Shown: piece after piece, positions 1-4,850 of the stretch
Layout of the letters: every line of letters starts with the position of its first letter
How positions within the stretch are numbered: position 1 is the stretch's first letter
Assembly: GCA_902781245.1 (NCBI GenBank)
Contig: CACZIP010000168.1
Location: 1 to 5,050, forward strand
Length of the DNA: 5,050 bases
DNA from: an uncultured Coriobacteriaceae bacterium
Lineage (GTDB): Bacteria > Actinomycetota > Coriobacteriia > Coriobacteriales > Eggerthellaceae
Direction of reading: 5' to 3'
Translations under genes and position numbers: made by a program
The notes under the pieces: model-generated
Databases searched by the model: none
The model's input: the letters and a program-made list of their open reading frames with translations, nothing else
What the model was told of the DNA's origin: nothing

Positions 1-13
1 ATGTTCTGTTATA

Positions 14-22
14 TGGTATGAT
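14..22 (+). promoter_or_regulatory. Possible extended -10 promoter element
   Basis: The string TGGTATGAT fits the extended -10 pattern (TG, one base, then TATGAT, one mismatch from TATAAT) and lies in the only AT-rich patch left of the mobilization operon. The matching -35 would fall left of the window, so it cannot be checked. If used, it would give a leader of about 520 nt carrying all the inverted repeats upstream of 554. No better promoter was seen nearer to that gene. Confidence 0.3.
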
Positions 23-27
23 ATCTA

Positions 28-56
28 TGTAATGCAATCCCACCAGTCGCATTACA
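28..56. repeat. 8-bp inverted repeat, 13-nt spacer
   Basis: TGTAATGC (28-35) is the exact reverse complement of GCATTACA (49-56). It sits just downstream of the possible -10 element, so it could be a protein-binding site or a weak hairpin. A chance match of this size is possible. Confidence 0.35.
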
Positions 57-68
57 CCAACCCGATGA

Positions 69-109
69 GGCGTCCGGGAGGCGCCTTCCACATCAGCCTC
101 CCGGACGCC
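69..109. repeat. Perfect 14-bp inverted repeat (strong hairpin)
   Basis: Arms GGCGTCCGGGAGGC (69-82) and GCCTCCCGGACGCC (96-109) pair perfectly around a 13-nt loop. Neither strand has a T-run after the stem, so it does not look like a standard intrinsic terminator. It may be part of a relaxase-recognised origin region, a folded RNA leader, or an unusual terminator for a gene left of the window. Confidence 0.6.
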
Positions 110-129
110 GACGCAGAGAGGACGCTTCT

Positions 130-354
130 ATGCGTGCTGCCGACACGCCTTCCCGAAGCTTCACCTCGCCCGCCTTGCGCGAAGGGCCGGCTGACCTCCC
201 CCTGACTCGCAAGGCGGGCGGCGGCATGTTGTCTTCCACCGACATCGATGCATCCTCGAACGCGCGGCGGCTAAGCGCCCGAATCCCCGATTCCGAGGTC
301 TTACCACCCACCTTGGGACGAGATAGGGCCTTAGACGCCAAATCTAGCAAGTAG
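130..354 (+). CDS. Possible small protein of 74 aa, doubtful
   Basis: An open frame starts at ATG 130, with a purine-rich AGAGAGGA at 114-121 as a possible ribosome binding site, and ends at TAG 352-354. The predicted product is polar, rich in Ser, Ala, Arg and Pro, with no signal peptide, membrane segment or motif that I recognise. Third-position G+C is high in the first half and falls in the second, unlike the neighbouring mobilization genes. A perfect 13-bp inverted repeat lies inside the frame, which is more typical of non-coding DNA. It may be a chance frame in an origin region, or a small gene on the mobilization transcript. I cannot assign a function. Confidence 0.22.
   Translation: MRAADTPSRSFTSPALREGPADLPLTRKAGGGMLSSTDIDASSNARRLSARIPDSEVLPPTLGRDRALDAKSSK
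167..220. repeat. Perfect 13-bp inverted repeat, 28-nt spacer
   Basis: CGCCCGCCTTGCG (167-179) and CGCAAGGCGGGCG (208-220) are exact reverse complements. The spacer contains a further small pairing, AGGG (183-186) with CCCT (200-203), so the whole could fold into a long interrupted hairpin. No T-run follows. It adds to the dense set of repeats upstream of the mobilization genes. Confidence 0.5.
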
Positions 355-357
355 CCC

Positions 358-398
358 TTGATGCAATGCATCGTGCAATGCACTCCCATTGGCATCAA
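358..398. repeat. Tandem TGCAATGCA repeat within an inverted repeat
   Basis: TGCAATGCA occurs at 362-370 and again at 374-382, giving a 12-bp period, close to one helical turn. The pair is flanked by TTGATGC (358-364) and GCATCAA (392-398), which are exact reverse complements. Direct repeats spaced by one helical turn are typical of binding sites for DNA-binding proteins, such as relaxosome accessory proteins, plasmid initiators or repressors. The role here is inferred. Confidence 0.4.
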
Positions 399-432
399 AG
401 CACTTGGCCCGGCGGCATCTGAGGCCCCCTGC

Positions 433-459
433 GCCCCGACATGTGCGGGGTGTCGGGGC
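433..459. repeat. Perfect 9-bp inverted repeat, GC-rich hairpin
   Basis: GCCCCGACA (433-441) pairs exactly with TGTCGGGGC (451-459) around a 9-nt loop that itself contains GCGGGG. Alternative pairings, such as GGCCCC at 423-428 with GGGGCC at 455-460, are possible, so the region could switch between folds. There is no downstream T-run. It is a good candidate for the hairpin next to a relaxase nick site. Confidence 0.5.
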
Positions 460-512
460 CGCGGAGTACCAGCCGGGCGCAGAGGCACCCGACCGTTCCG
501 GCCGGATGCCTT

Positions 513-530
513 GCCGGGGGATCCCCCGGC
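513..530. promoter_or_regulatory. Perfect 18-bp palindrome, candidate operator
   Basis: GCCGGGGGATCCCCCGGC is a perfect palindrome ending 23 bp before the start codon of the MobC-like gene. That gene encodes a ribbon-helix-helix protein, a fold that binds such symmetrical sites, often autoregulating its own operon. In RNA it could also form a 7-bp stem with a GATC loop near the ribosome binding site. The operator role is inferred from position and symmetry. Confidence 0.4.
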
Positions 531-553
531 GCCCCTAGACAGAAGGAAAGACC

Positions 554-961
554 ATGACGAAGAAGAACGTCTGCTTCAGGCTGGACGAAACCGACATAGA
601 GATACTGGATGCCGCTTGCGAGGATCTGCGGAAGACCCGCACCGAGTATTTTCGCTACCTCCTGCGCATCCCGTTGGCGGCAAACGGCGTCAAGCCCCCT
701 TGCAAGTGCATCGTGCTCGACACGAGCACCTTCGAGGCGATGCGCAAGCAGCTCGTCCGCTGGGGCTACCACTACAACCAGGCTGTGAGGTCCCTGAACG
801 CGATAGCCCTCTACATCCGCAAAGGGACGCTCGACGACGAATGGCTCAGGTCCACACTCGAGAACGTCCTCGCGGTCCTCGCCGAAGTCGACGGCGGCCG
901 ATACGCGATCGAGCGCCAGATCGACGAGCTGCAGGCAAGCGTGACCATTAGGGGCGACTGA
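554..961 (+). CDS. mobC: MobC-like relaxosome accessory protein
   Basis: A 135-aa protein preceded by AAGGAA (543-548), seven bases before the ATG. Residues 4-38 (KNVCFRLDETDIEILD, then two helices) have the strand-helix-helix pattern of ribbon-helix-helix DNA-binding proteins. Residues 69-85 (RWGYHYNQAVRSLNAIA) resemble the G-x-N-x-NQ-x-x-x-x-N core of the bacterial mobilization protein MobC family. Such proteins bind oriT as part of the relaxosome, help melt DNA around the nick site and often repress their own operon. The TGA stop overlaps the relaxase ATG by one base (TGATG), indicating translational coupling. The length is typical for the family. The family call is fairly secure; the symbol is by analogy. 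Confidence 0.82.
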   Translation: MTKKNVCFRLDETDIEILDAACEDLRKTRTEYFRYLLRIPLAANGVKPPCKCIVLDTSTFEAMRKQLVRWGYHYNQAVRSLNAIALYIRKGTLDDEWLRSTLENVLAVLAEVDGGRYAIERQIDELQASVTIRGD

Positions 962-2253
962 TGCCCATTCTCAAGGTGATATCGGGGCACACGTCCGTGC
1001 GCGGCATCAAGCGCTATCTGGAGAAGGACGGTCGCGCGCTGGCCCAGGACTTCTACAACCTGTCCTGGGACGAGCGTGAGATGGAAGGCTACGACGAGGC
1101 GGCCAAGGCCTTCGTCCCGTGGGATGTCGAGATGGACGACACGCGGGCGTTGTTCGACCACGAGCGCGAATGGCGGGGCCTCAAAGCGCGGACGTTCAAG
1201 CATTTCGTCCTGTCGCCCGACCCCGAGGACAGGATCGGCCTCGCAGAGCTGAGGAGCCTCGCGGGCGATTGGGCCCTGAAGCATTTCGGGGACCACCAGA
1301 TCGCGATCACCTACCACGACGACAACGAGAACCGCATCCCCCATGCGCACATAGTCGTCAACTGCACGAACCTGGCAACAGGCTACAAGCTCCACACCGA
1401 TAACCCGAAGGAACTCAATGAGGAGCTCCAGGAGATGGCTCGACAGCGCGGGTTGCGCGGGCTATCGAACGAACTTCGGCCGCATACGGGCGCCGAACGC
1501 CTCGCAGCATCGAGGGAGCCGGAGAGGATACCTCCGAAGACTCGACAGGCCGTCTACTACGGACGGGAAGAGCGGGGCCTCGTGGAAGCCGGGAGCTGGT
1601 CCTGGGTCGCCGATATCAGGAACCGCGTGAGCATCGCCAGGACGCTGTCGCGCAGCGAGGCGGAATTCCGCAGCCTGCTTGACACGCTGGAGGTCGACAT
1701 CCGCGACAACTCCGAGAAGGCGCGGAGGAGCGACTGGATCTTCTCCCTGCGGGACGAGCCGTCGAAGAAGGTGTCGGGCGAGCGCCTGGGCATGGTCTTC
1801 GGAAAGGAGGCGCTGCTACGCCGGTTCGCGCGCCAGGCGTCCTACAGGCCGTCGGATGAGGCCGCTGAGGCAATCCGGATCCGCGCATCCTCTGCGGTCG
1901 AGCTCAACGACCTTGCCGACCTCGACGGGCTGGCGGAGGCGCTCAATACCTGCGAGCGCTTCAGCATCCGATCGCTCGACGATTTCGAACGGCGCATGGC
2001 GGGACGCGCGGTTTCTCGGGAAACGCAGGCCGCGCTGGCAAAAGCCCGCGATTACATGGCGGCGAACAGGCTGCTGCCGAAGTCGGCACCGCGCGGCGCT
2101 ACGGCGCAGAGGGACGGTTCCGGCGAGCACGCCCGAAAGTCCCCGGGGCAGCCCACCGGGACGAAAGCCGTCCAGGACGCCGCAGTCCGCCAGCGACAGG
2201 CGGCGCTGGCGCAGCAGCAGGAGGCGCAGAGGCAGCGACGGAGGGAGCGGTAG
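961..2253 (+). CDS. mobA: MOBP-type relaxase / mobilization nuclease
   Basis: A 430-aa conjugative relaxase, which would nick one strand at oriT, stay covalently attached through a tyrosine and pilot the strand into the recipient. The N-terminal 150 residues show the expected order: a GHTSVRGIKRYLEKDGRA segment with candidate catalytic Tyr19, an HFVLSPDPED segment (81-90), and the metal-binding histidine motif YHDDNENRIPHAHIVVN (118-134; H119, H128, H130). The C-terminal region is less conserved and ends in a Gln/Arg-rich basic tail, probably DNA- or partner-binding. AGGGG lies just before the ATG, which overlaps the preceding stop. No type IV coupling protein is visible, so transfer likely depends on a helper. 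The symbol is by analogy. Confidence 0.9.
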   Translation: MPILKVISGHTSVRGIKRYLEKDGRALAQDFYNLSWDEREMEGYDEAAKAFVPWDVEMDDTRALFDHEREWRGLKARTFKHFVLSPDPEDRIGLAELRSLAGDWALKHFGDHQIAITYHDDNENRIPHAHIVVNCTNLATGYKLHTDNPKELNEELQEMARQRGLRGLSNELRPHTGAERLAASREPERIPPKTRQAVYYGREERGLVEAGSWSWVADIRNRVSIARTLSRSEAEFRSLLDTLEVDIRDNSEKARRSDWIFSLRDEPSKKVSGERLGMVFGKEALLRRFARQASYRPSDEAAEAIRIRASSAVELNDLADLDGLAEALNTCERFSIRSLDDFERRMAGRAVSRETQAALAKARDYMAANRLLPKSAPRGATAQRDGSGEHARKSPGQPTGTKAVQDAAVRQRQAALAQQQEAQRQRRRER

Positions 2254-2826
2254 ATGGTCATCGTCATCCGATACGACAACGGCCGCATCGACGCGTTCGA
2301 CACTGTCTCGTTCACCGCGCCGCAGCCTTTCCCGGCCAAGAACATGCTCACGAACTTCGAGCTGAAACTCGACGCGCTCGGGACCACGGGGCTGTGGCTC
2401 GCAGCCCATTACTACGACGTCGACCCTGCGTACCGCGGTGACGCGGAAGGCGGCGAGATACCGGTCGCGCGCAGGAAGATGGGGTGGCGTTTCCTGCTCG
2501 CGCAGGCAGACGAGGTCGCGCACGTCCGAACCGTCGAGTTGGACGGCTCCATCGTGATGAGGCGCATTGCGGGCCAACTCATCGACTACGCGCGATTCGA
2601 GGAGCGGGCCAAGGCCGCGTTGGGCGAAAAGCCCTCGGCCATCAACGAGCGGGTTCTGGCGCTGTACGACTGCATAGAGCGCAAGAACCGGGCGCTCGGG
2701 TTGCCCGTGGACGCGGGCACCATAGCAGGAGAGTTCGGGTTCACGGCAAAGATGATTTCGGACATCGAGGCCGCGTGCGGCTTCGAGGGAAACGATTGGA
2801 ACGGGGATGGGGATGAAAGTCGTTAA
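2254..2826 (+). CDS. Unrecognised protein of the mobilization operon
   Basis: A 190-aa soluble protein I do not recognise. Its ATG directly follows the relaxase TAG with no gap, and GGAGGGAG (2239-2246) inside the relaxase end serves as ribosome binding site, so it should be translationally coupled. The N-terminus (MVIVIRYDNGRIDAF) reads as a beta hairpin. The middle (about 85-125) alternates strands and helices. The last 60 residues (INERVLALYDCIERKNRALGL, then TIAGEFGFTAKMISDIEA, separated by a few residues) are helical, and the second helix pair could be a helix-turn-helix-like DNA-binding unit. No signal peptide or membrane segment is seen. Codon use matches the relaxase. Position suggests an accessory role in DNA processing or element maintenance; this is inference only. 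Confidence 0.75.
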   Translation: MVIVIRYDNGRIDAFDTVSFTAPQPFPAKNMLTNFELKLDALGTTGLWLAAHYYDVDPAYRGDAEGGEIPVARRKMGWRFLLAQADEVAHVRTVELDGSIVMRRIAGQLIDYARFEERAKAALGEKPSAINERVLALYDCIERKNRALGLPVDAGTIAGEFGFTAKMISDIEAACGFEGNDWNGDGDESR

Positions 2827-2893
2827 GACAGTGCTCCGGGCAGTATGCGGATTCGTGCGGTGGCTGTTCAAAGCAGTTTTCCGCTTCATGTAG
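2813..2893 (+). CDS. 26-aa cationic hydrophobic peptide
   Basis: A very short frame begins at ATG 2813, inside the last codons of the preceding gene (14-bp overlap, another frame), and ends at TAG 2891-2893. The product starts MKVVKTVLRAVCGF and continues VRWLFKAVFRFM. It has six basic and no acidic residues, spaced so that an amphipathic or membrane-inserted helix is likely, with a single Cys12. A G-rich GGGGATGGGG directly precedes the ATG. The stop codon itself contributes to the next gene's ribosome binding site (TAGGAAGG), so translating this peptide would couple the two genes. It could be a small membrane protein, a toxin-like or immunity peptide, or only a coupling ORF. Confidence 0.5.
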   Translation: MKVVKTVLRAVCGFVRWLFKAVFRFM

Positions 2894-2905
2894 GAAGGAT
2901 TTCGG

Positions 2906-3547
2906 ATGAAAAAGAACCGGAAGATTGCCATAGCGATGGCATGCCTTGTCGTGCTGCTCGCCGTCGGGTGCCTGGCAGCGCTCTCCCAGTGCGAGAGCAG
3001 CACGGCAAGCATGGCTATAAACGAAAGCAAGAACAGCGTCATCGAAGGGAAGCCGAGAATCGTCAAGTTGCAAACCTCGACCGCTCCGAACGCAGACGAA
3101 CGAAGCATCGACGACGAGGTCGAGGAGAACGCCACGGCTCCCTCTTCCGAAGAGGAAGCCGCTGCCTCTTCGGACGGCGACCATATCGAAGAAGGCTATG
3201 CAACGGATCCGCCGGTCGCGCCGAACCCGCCGCAGCATGATGACGACCCCGTCTCAATGGAGCCACCCAAGCGATGGATCGTAGACTACAAGCAAGTCTG
3301 GGTCGAGGACTCGCCCGCTTGGGACGAGCAAATGCCCGTCTACTCGCATACCGAGGGAAGCGTCTGCAACGTATGCGGCGCCGTCATCACCGGCAACGAG
3401 GCTGCACACGGCAAGGCCCACATGATGGCTGGCGAAGGCTCGGGGCACCACACCGAATATGTCGATGAGATCGTCCGTTACGACACCGTCCACCACGATG
3501 CTGTCGGCCACTGGGAGACCGGCGAGGACGGCGGTCATTGGGAATAG
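2906..3547 (+). CDS. Membrane-anchored acidic protein, Cys/His-rich C-terminal domain
   Basis: A 213-aa exported or membrane-anchored protein. Residues 1-6 are basic, and 7-27 form a hydrophobic segment ending near LLAVGC22. That segment could be an uncleaved anchor or a poor lipobox (A-V-G-C, lacking the usual Leu at -3). Residues 30-120 are an acidic, Pro/Ser-rich linker. The C-terminal domain (about 122-213) contains paired aromatic/acidic stretches (VDYKQVWVEDSPAWDE and EYVDEIVRYDTVHHDAVGHW) around C154-x2-C157-x10-H168-x3-H172, a zinc-finger-like spacing, plus further His. I recall similar Cys/His domains at the ends of surface proteins of gut Firmicutes and Actinobacteria, but no defined function. 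The ribosome binding site AGGAAGG lies seven bases upstream. It is the last operon gene and converges with the radical SAM gene. Confidence 0.78.
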   Translation: MKKNRKIAIAMACLVVLLAVGCLAALSQCESSTASMAINESKNSVIEGKPRIVKLQTSTAPNADERSIDDEVEENATAPSSEEEAAASSDGDHIEEGYATDPPVAPNPPQHDDDPVSMEPPKRWIVDYKQVWVEDSPAWDEQMPVYSHTEGSVCNVCGAVITGNEAAHGKAHMMAGEGSGHHTEYVDEIVRYDTVHHDAVGHWETGEDGGHWE

Positions 3548-3559
3548 ATATGGCAATGG

Positions 3560-4657
3560 CTAGCCGGATTGCTGCGATTCGCTGCCAACGCTGAGGCAGG
3601 CTGCAATCTCGCCATATAGCGCCCGATACGATTCGCAGTAATACTGCTTCTGGCCGTACTCTTCGTCTTTGAGCCAGCGATGATACCTGCAACCGCCGTT
3701 GCAGATGTGTGCGAATTCGCACCCCTTGCATCCGACAGGCATGCCATGGCTCTTTGCGAAGAACCTCCTGTTTGCCTCGTGCGCGTCGGCAATCGAGCCG
3801 AAGACGTTCCCCAGCTTTGTCTGCTCGTTTTGGGGGAAGCAGTCGCATGGATAAAGGTCGCCTGTGGGCGTTACGGTGAAGTAGCAATCGCAGAGGTCCG
3901 TATGGTGGCAGAGCCTTTGTTCCTGCCCGAGATACCCTCTCATGAATTCGTCGAACTCGCGGATGCTGATGTTCATCTTGCCCTTCGTGATCCAGAGCTC
4001 GAAAAAGCGCTTCAGGAACGCACCGTAGTCGTCGGGTGACAAGCTGTCCTCTTCGTCGCCGTAGTTCATGGGGAGGAATCCAAAACTTGAGATATCGTAA
4101 TCGGCAAAGAAGTCGAAAAGCTCTTCTTCCTGGCCTATGGTCTCCTTTGTCACAACAGTAAGGACGCTGAATGGAACCCCGCGCTCGGACAGTCGCGCGA
4201 TGTTTGCCATGATGGCATCGAACGCCTCGCGATTAGTCCCTCTGTTCATCGAGTGCAGGTCGAAGAAACCGTCCAAGCTTATGCTCACGTTGAAGTCGTT
4301 TTCCACGAAGAAGTCGATCCATTCGTCATCGAGCAGAACCCCGTTTGTCTGTATGCAGTTCGTAATTATGATTTCCTTGCCTGTTTCGCGAAGGTAGCCT
4401 TTCTGGATCTCAACAATCGACTCGTAAAACGGTCGCCCCATCAGCAACGGCTCGCCCCCATGCCAGATGAAGTTGGCGTAATCGGTGTTGTAATCGAGCA
4501 TCGAGGCTATCGTGCGTTCCAACACCTCTGGACGCATTCTGTTCTCGGGGCTCTTTGAGCGGTTGTGCCGGTAATAGCAGTACTGGCAGCCCATGTTGCA
4601 ATTATTCGTCACTTTGACGATGTAGCTGATGTCTTTGTGCTCAGCAGAGTCTTCCAT
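3560..4657 (-). CDS. Radical SAM/SPASM peptide-modifying enzyme
   Basis: A 365-aa iron-sulfur enzyme of the anaerobic sulfatase-maturase-like radical SAM/SPASM group. The cluster motif is C20-x3-C24-x2-C27 (CNMGCQYC). GGEP (67-70), QTNG (103-106) and SISLDG (125-130) are typical SAM-binding and barrel elements. The SPASM part is complete: C256-x9-G-x4-C271, then C310-x2-C313-x5-C319-x3-C323-x17-C341, able to hold two auxiliary 4Fe-4S clusters. Asp272 after C271 matches the catalytic Asp position recalled for sulfatase maturases. I chose ATG 4657 because GGAGGG (4662-4667) sits correctly before it; a TTG 30 bases upstream lies in a hairpin. Two tiny genes upstream on the same strand are its likely substrates. 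No separate leader-recognition domain is obvious. G+C is lower than in the mobilization genes. Confidence 0.9.
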   Translation of the reverse strand: MEDSAEHKDISYIVKVTNNCNMGCQYCYYRHNRSKSPENRMRPEVLERTIASMLDYNTDYANFIWHGGEPLLMGRPFYESIVEIQKGYLRETGKEIIITNCIQTNGVLLDDEWIDFFVENDFNVSISLDGFFDLHSMNRGTNREAFDAIMANIARLSERGVPFSVLTVVTKETIGQEEELFDFFADYDISSFGFLPMNYGDEEDSLSPDDYGAFLKRFFELWITKGKMNISIREFDEFMRGYLGQEQRLCHHTDLCDCYFTVTPTGDLYPCDCFPQNEQTKLGNVFGSIADAHEANRRFFAKSHGMPVGCKGCEFAHICNGGCRYHRWLKDEEYGQKQYYCESYRALYGEIAACLSVGSESQQSG

Positions 4658-4661
4658 CTTG

Positions 4662-4667
4662 CCCTCC
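4662..4667 (-). promoter_or_regulatory. Ribosome binding site fixing the radical SAM start
   Basis: On the minus strand GGAGGG is followed by CAAG and ATG (4657-4655). This near-ideal spacing supports the start at 4657 over the in-frame TTG at 4687, whose upstream sequence is the left part of a hairpin and has no such site. Confidence 0.75.
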
Positions 4668-4675
4668 AAAAGAGA

Positions 4676-4701
4676 GACACGGGACAAATGCGCCCCGTGT
4701 C
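4676..4701 (-). terminator. Hairpin between precursor genes and enzyme gene, possible attenuator
   Basis: On the minus strand GACACGGG and CCCGTGTC pair perfectly over 8 bp around a 10-nt loop, followed by TCTCTCTTTT. The pyrimidine-rich but interrupted T tract suggests a leaky terminator. A stabilising or processing hairpin would look similar. It lies 27 nt after the second precursor stop and 18 nt before the enzyme start codon. In RiPP clusters such a hairpin usually makes precursor transcripts outnumber enzyme transcripts. Confidence 0.55.
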
Positions 4702-4727
4702 AGCTCGATTCAGTTGTAATTAAGCAA

Positions 4728-4838
4728 CTAACGCCTGCTCCACTGGCTCCAATTTGTGAGCTGGCCGGAGTGGGCCTTGGATTTGGTAAGCTGTTCAGCT
4801 TGGATGCGCTTGATTGCGTCAATAAGAACGGCGCTCAT
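4728..4838 (-). CDS. Candidate RiPP precursor peptide 2 (WSQWS core)
   Basis: A 36-aa peptide that shares its layout with the gene just upstream. The leader starts MSAVLIDAIKRIQAEQ, predicted to form a short amphipathic helix, followed by a polar linker rich in Lys, Ser and Thr. The tail is NWSQWSRR (residues 29-36), holding two tandem W-S-x units (W30-S31-Q32 and W33-S34-R35). It contains no Cys, arguing against lanthipeptide or sactipeptide thioether chemistry. Residues conserved with peptide 1 are MSAVL, AIKRI, EQ and NWS-x-WS, while the third residue of each unit differs. Its ribosome binding site overlaps the stop codon of peptide 1. The radical SAM gene follows after a hairpin, making it the likely modifying enzyme. 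Confidence 0.8.
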   Translation of the reverse strand: MSAVLIDAIKRIQAEQLTKSKAHSGQLTNWSQWSRR

Positions 4839-4843
4839 GTCAG

Positions 4844-4850
4844 CCTCCTA
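4844..4850 (-). promoter_or_regulatory. Ribosome binding site embedded in a stop codon
   Basis: On the minus strand TAGGAGG contains both the TAG stop of the first precursor gene and an almost perfect Shine-Dalgarno sequence, five bases before the ATG of the second. Ribosomes finishing peptide 1 can restart on peptide 2, so the two are likely made in matched amounts. This also argues that both tiny frames are translated. Confidence 0.75.

Larger units (their letters stand above)
358..530 (+). other. Candidate origin of transfer (oriT) region
   Basis: This segment directly precedes the MobC and relaxase genes and combines short direct repeats, a 9-bp inverted repeat (433-459) and an 18-bp palindrome (513-530). 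In many mobilizable plasmids and integrative mobilizable elements the oriT lies immediately upstream of the mobilization genes and has this repeat-rich character. I cannot identify the nick site by motif, so the boundaries are only a guess. The repeats at 28-220 could equally belong to it. Confidence 0.35.

Noticed and set aside
62..114. Hammerhead-ribozyme-like CGATGAG followed by a strong stem
   Set aside because: The core needs CUGAUGA before stem II and GAAA after it. Here the sequences are CGATGAG and GACG, so the catalytic core is absent.
358..951. Open frame of 197 codons on the + strand overlapping the MobC-like gene
   Set aside because: Its product is an Arg/Pro-rich low-complexity shadow, it overlaps a recognisable gene in another frame, and it runs through the repeats at 358-530.
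1816..3135. Long minus-strand open frame (439 codons) opposite the relaxase, 190-aa protein and membrane protein genes
   Set aside because: It crosses three well-supported plus-strand genes. Long antisense frames are common in GC-rich DNA, and the product shows no coherent domain.
4658..4687. Longer radical SAM protein starting at TTG 4687
   Set aside because: The TTG lies in the loop of the intergenic hairpin without a ribosome binding site, while ATG 4657 has GGAGGG at good spacing.
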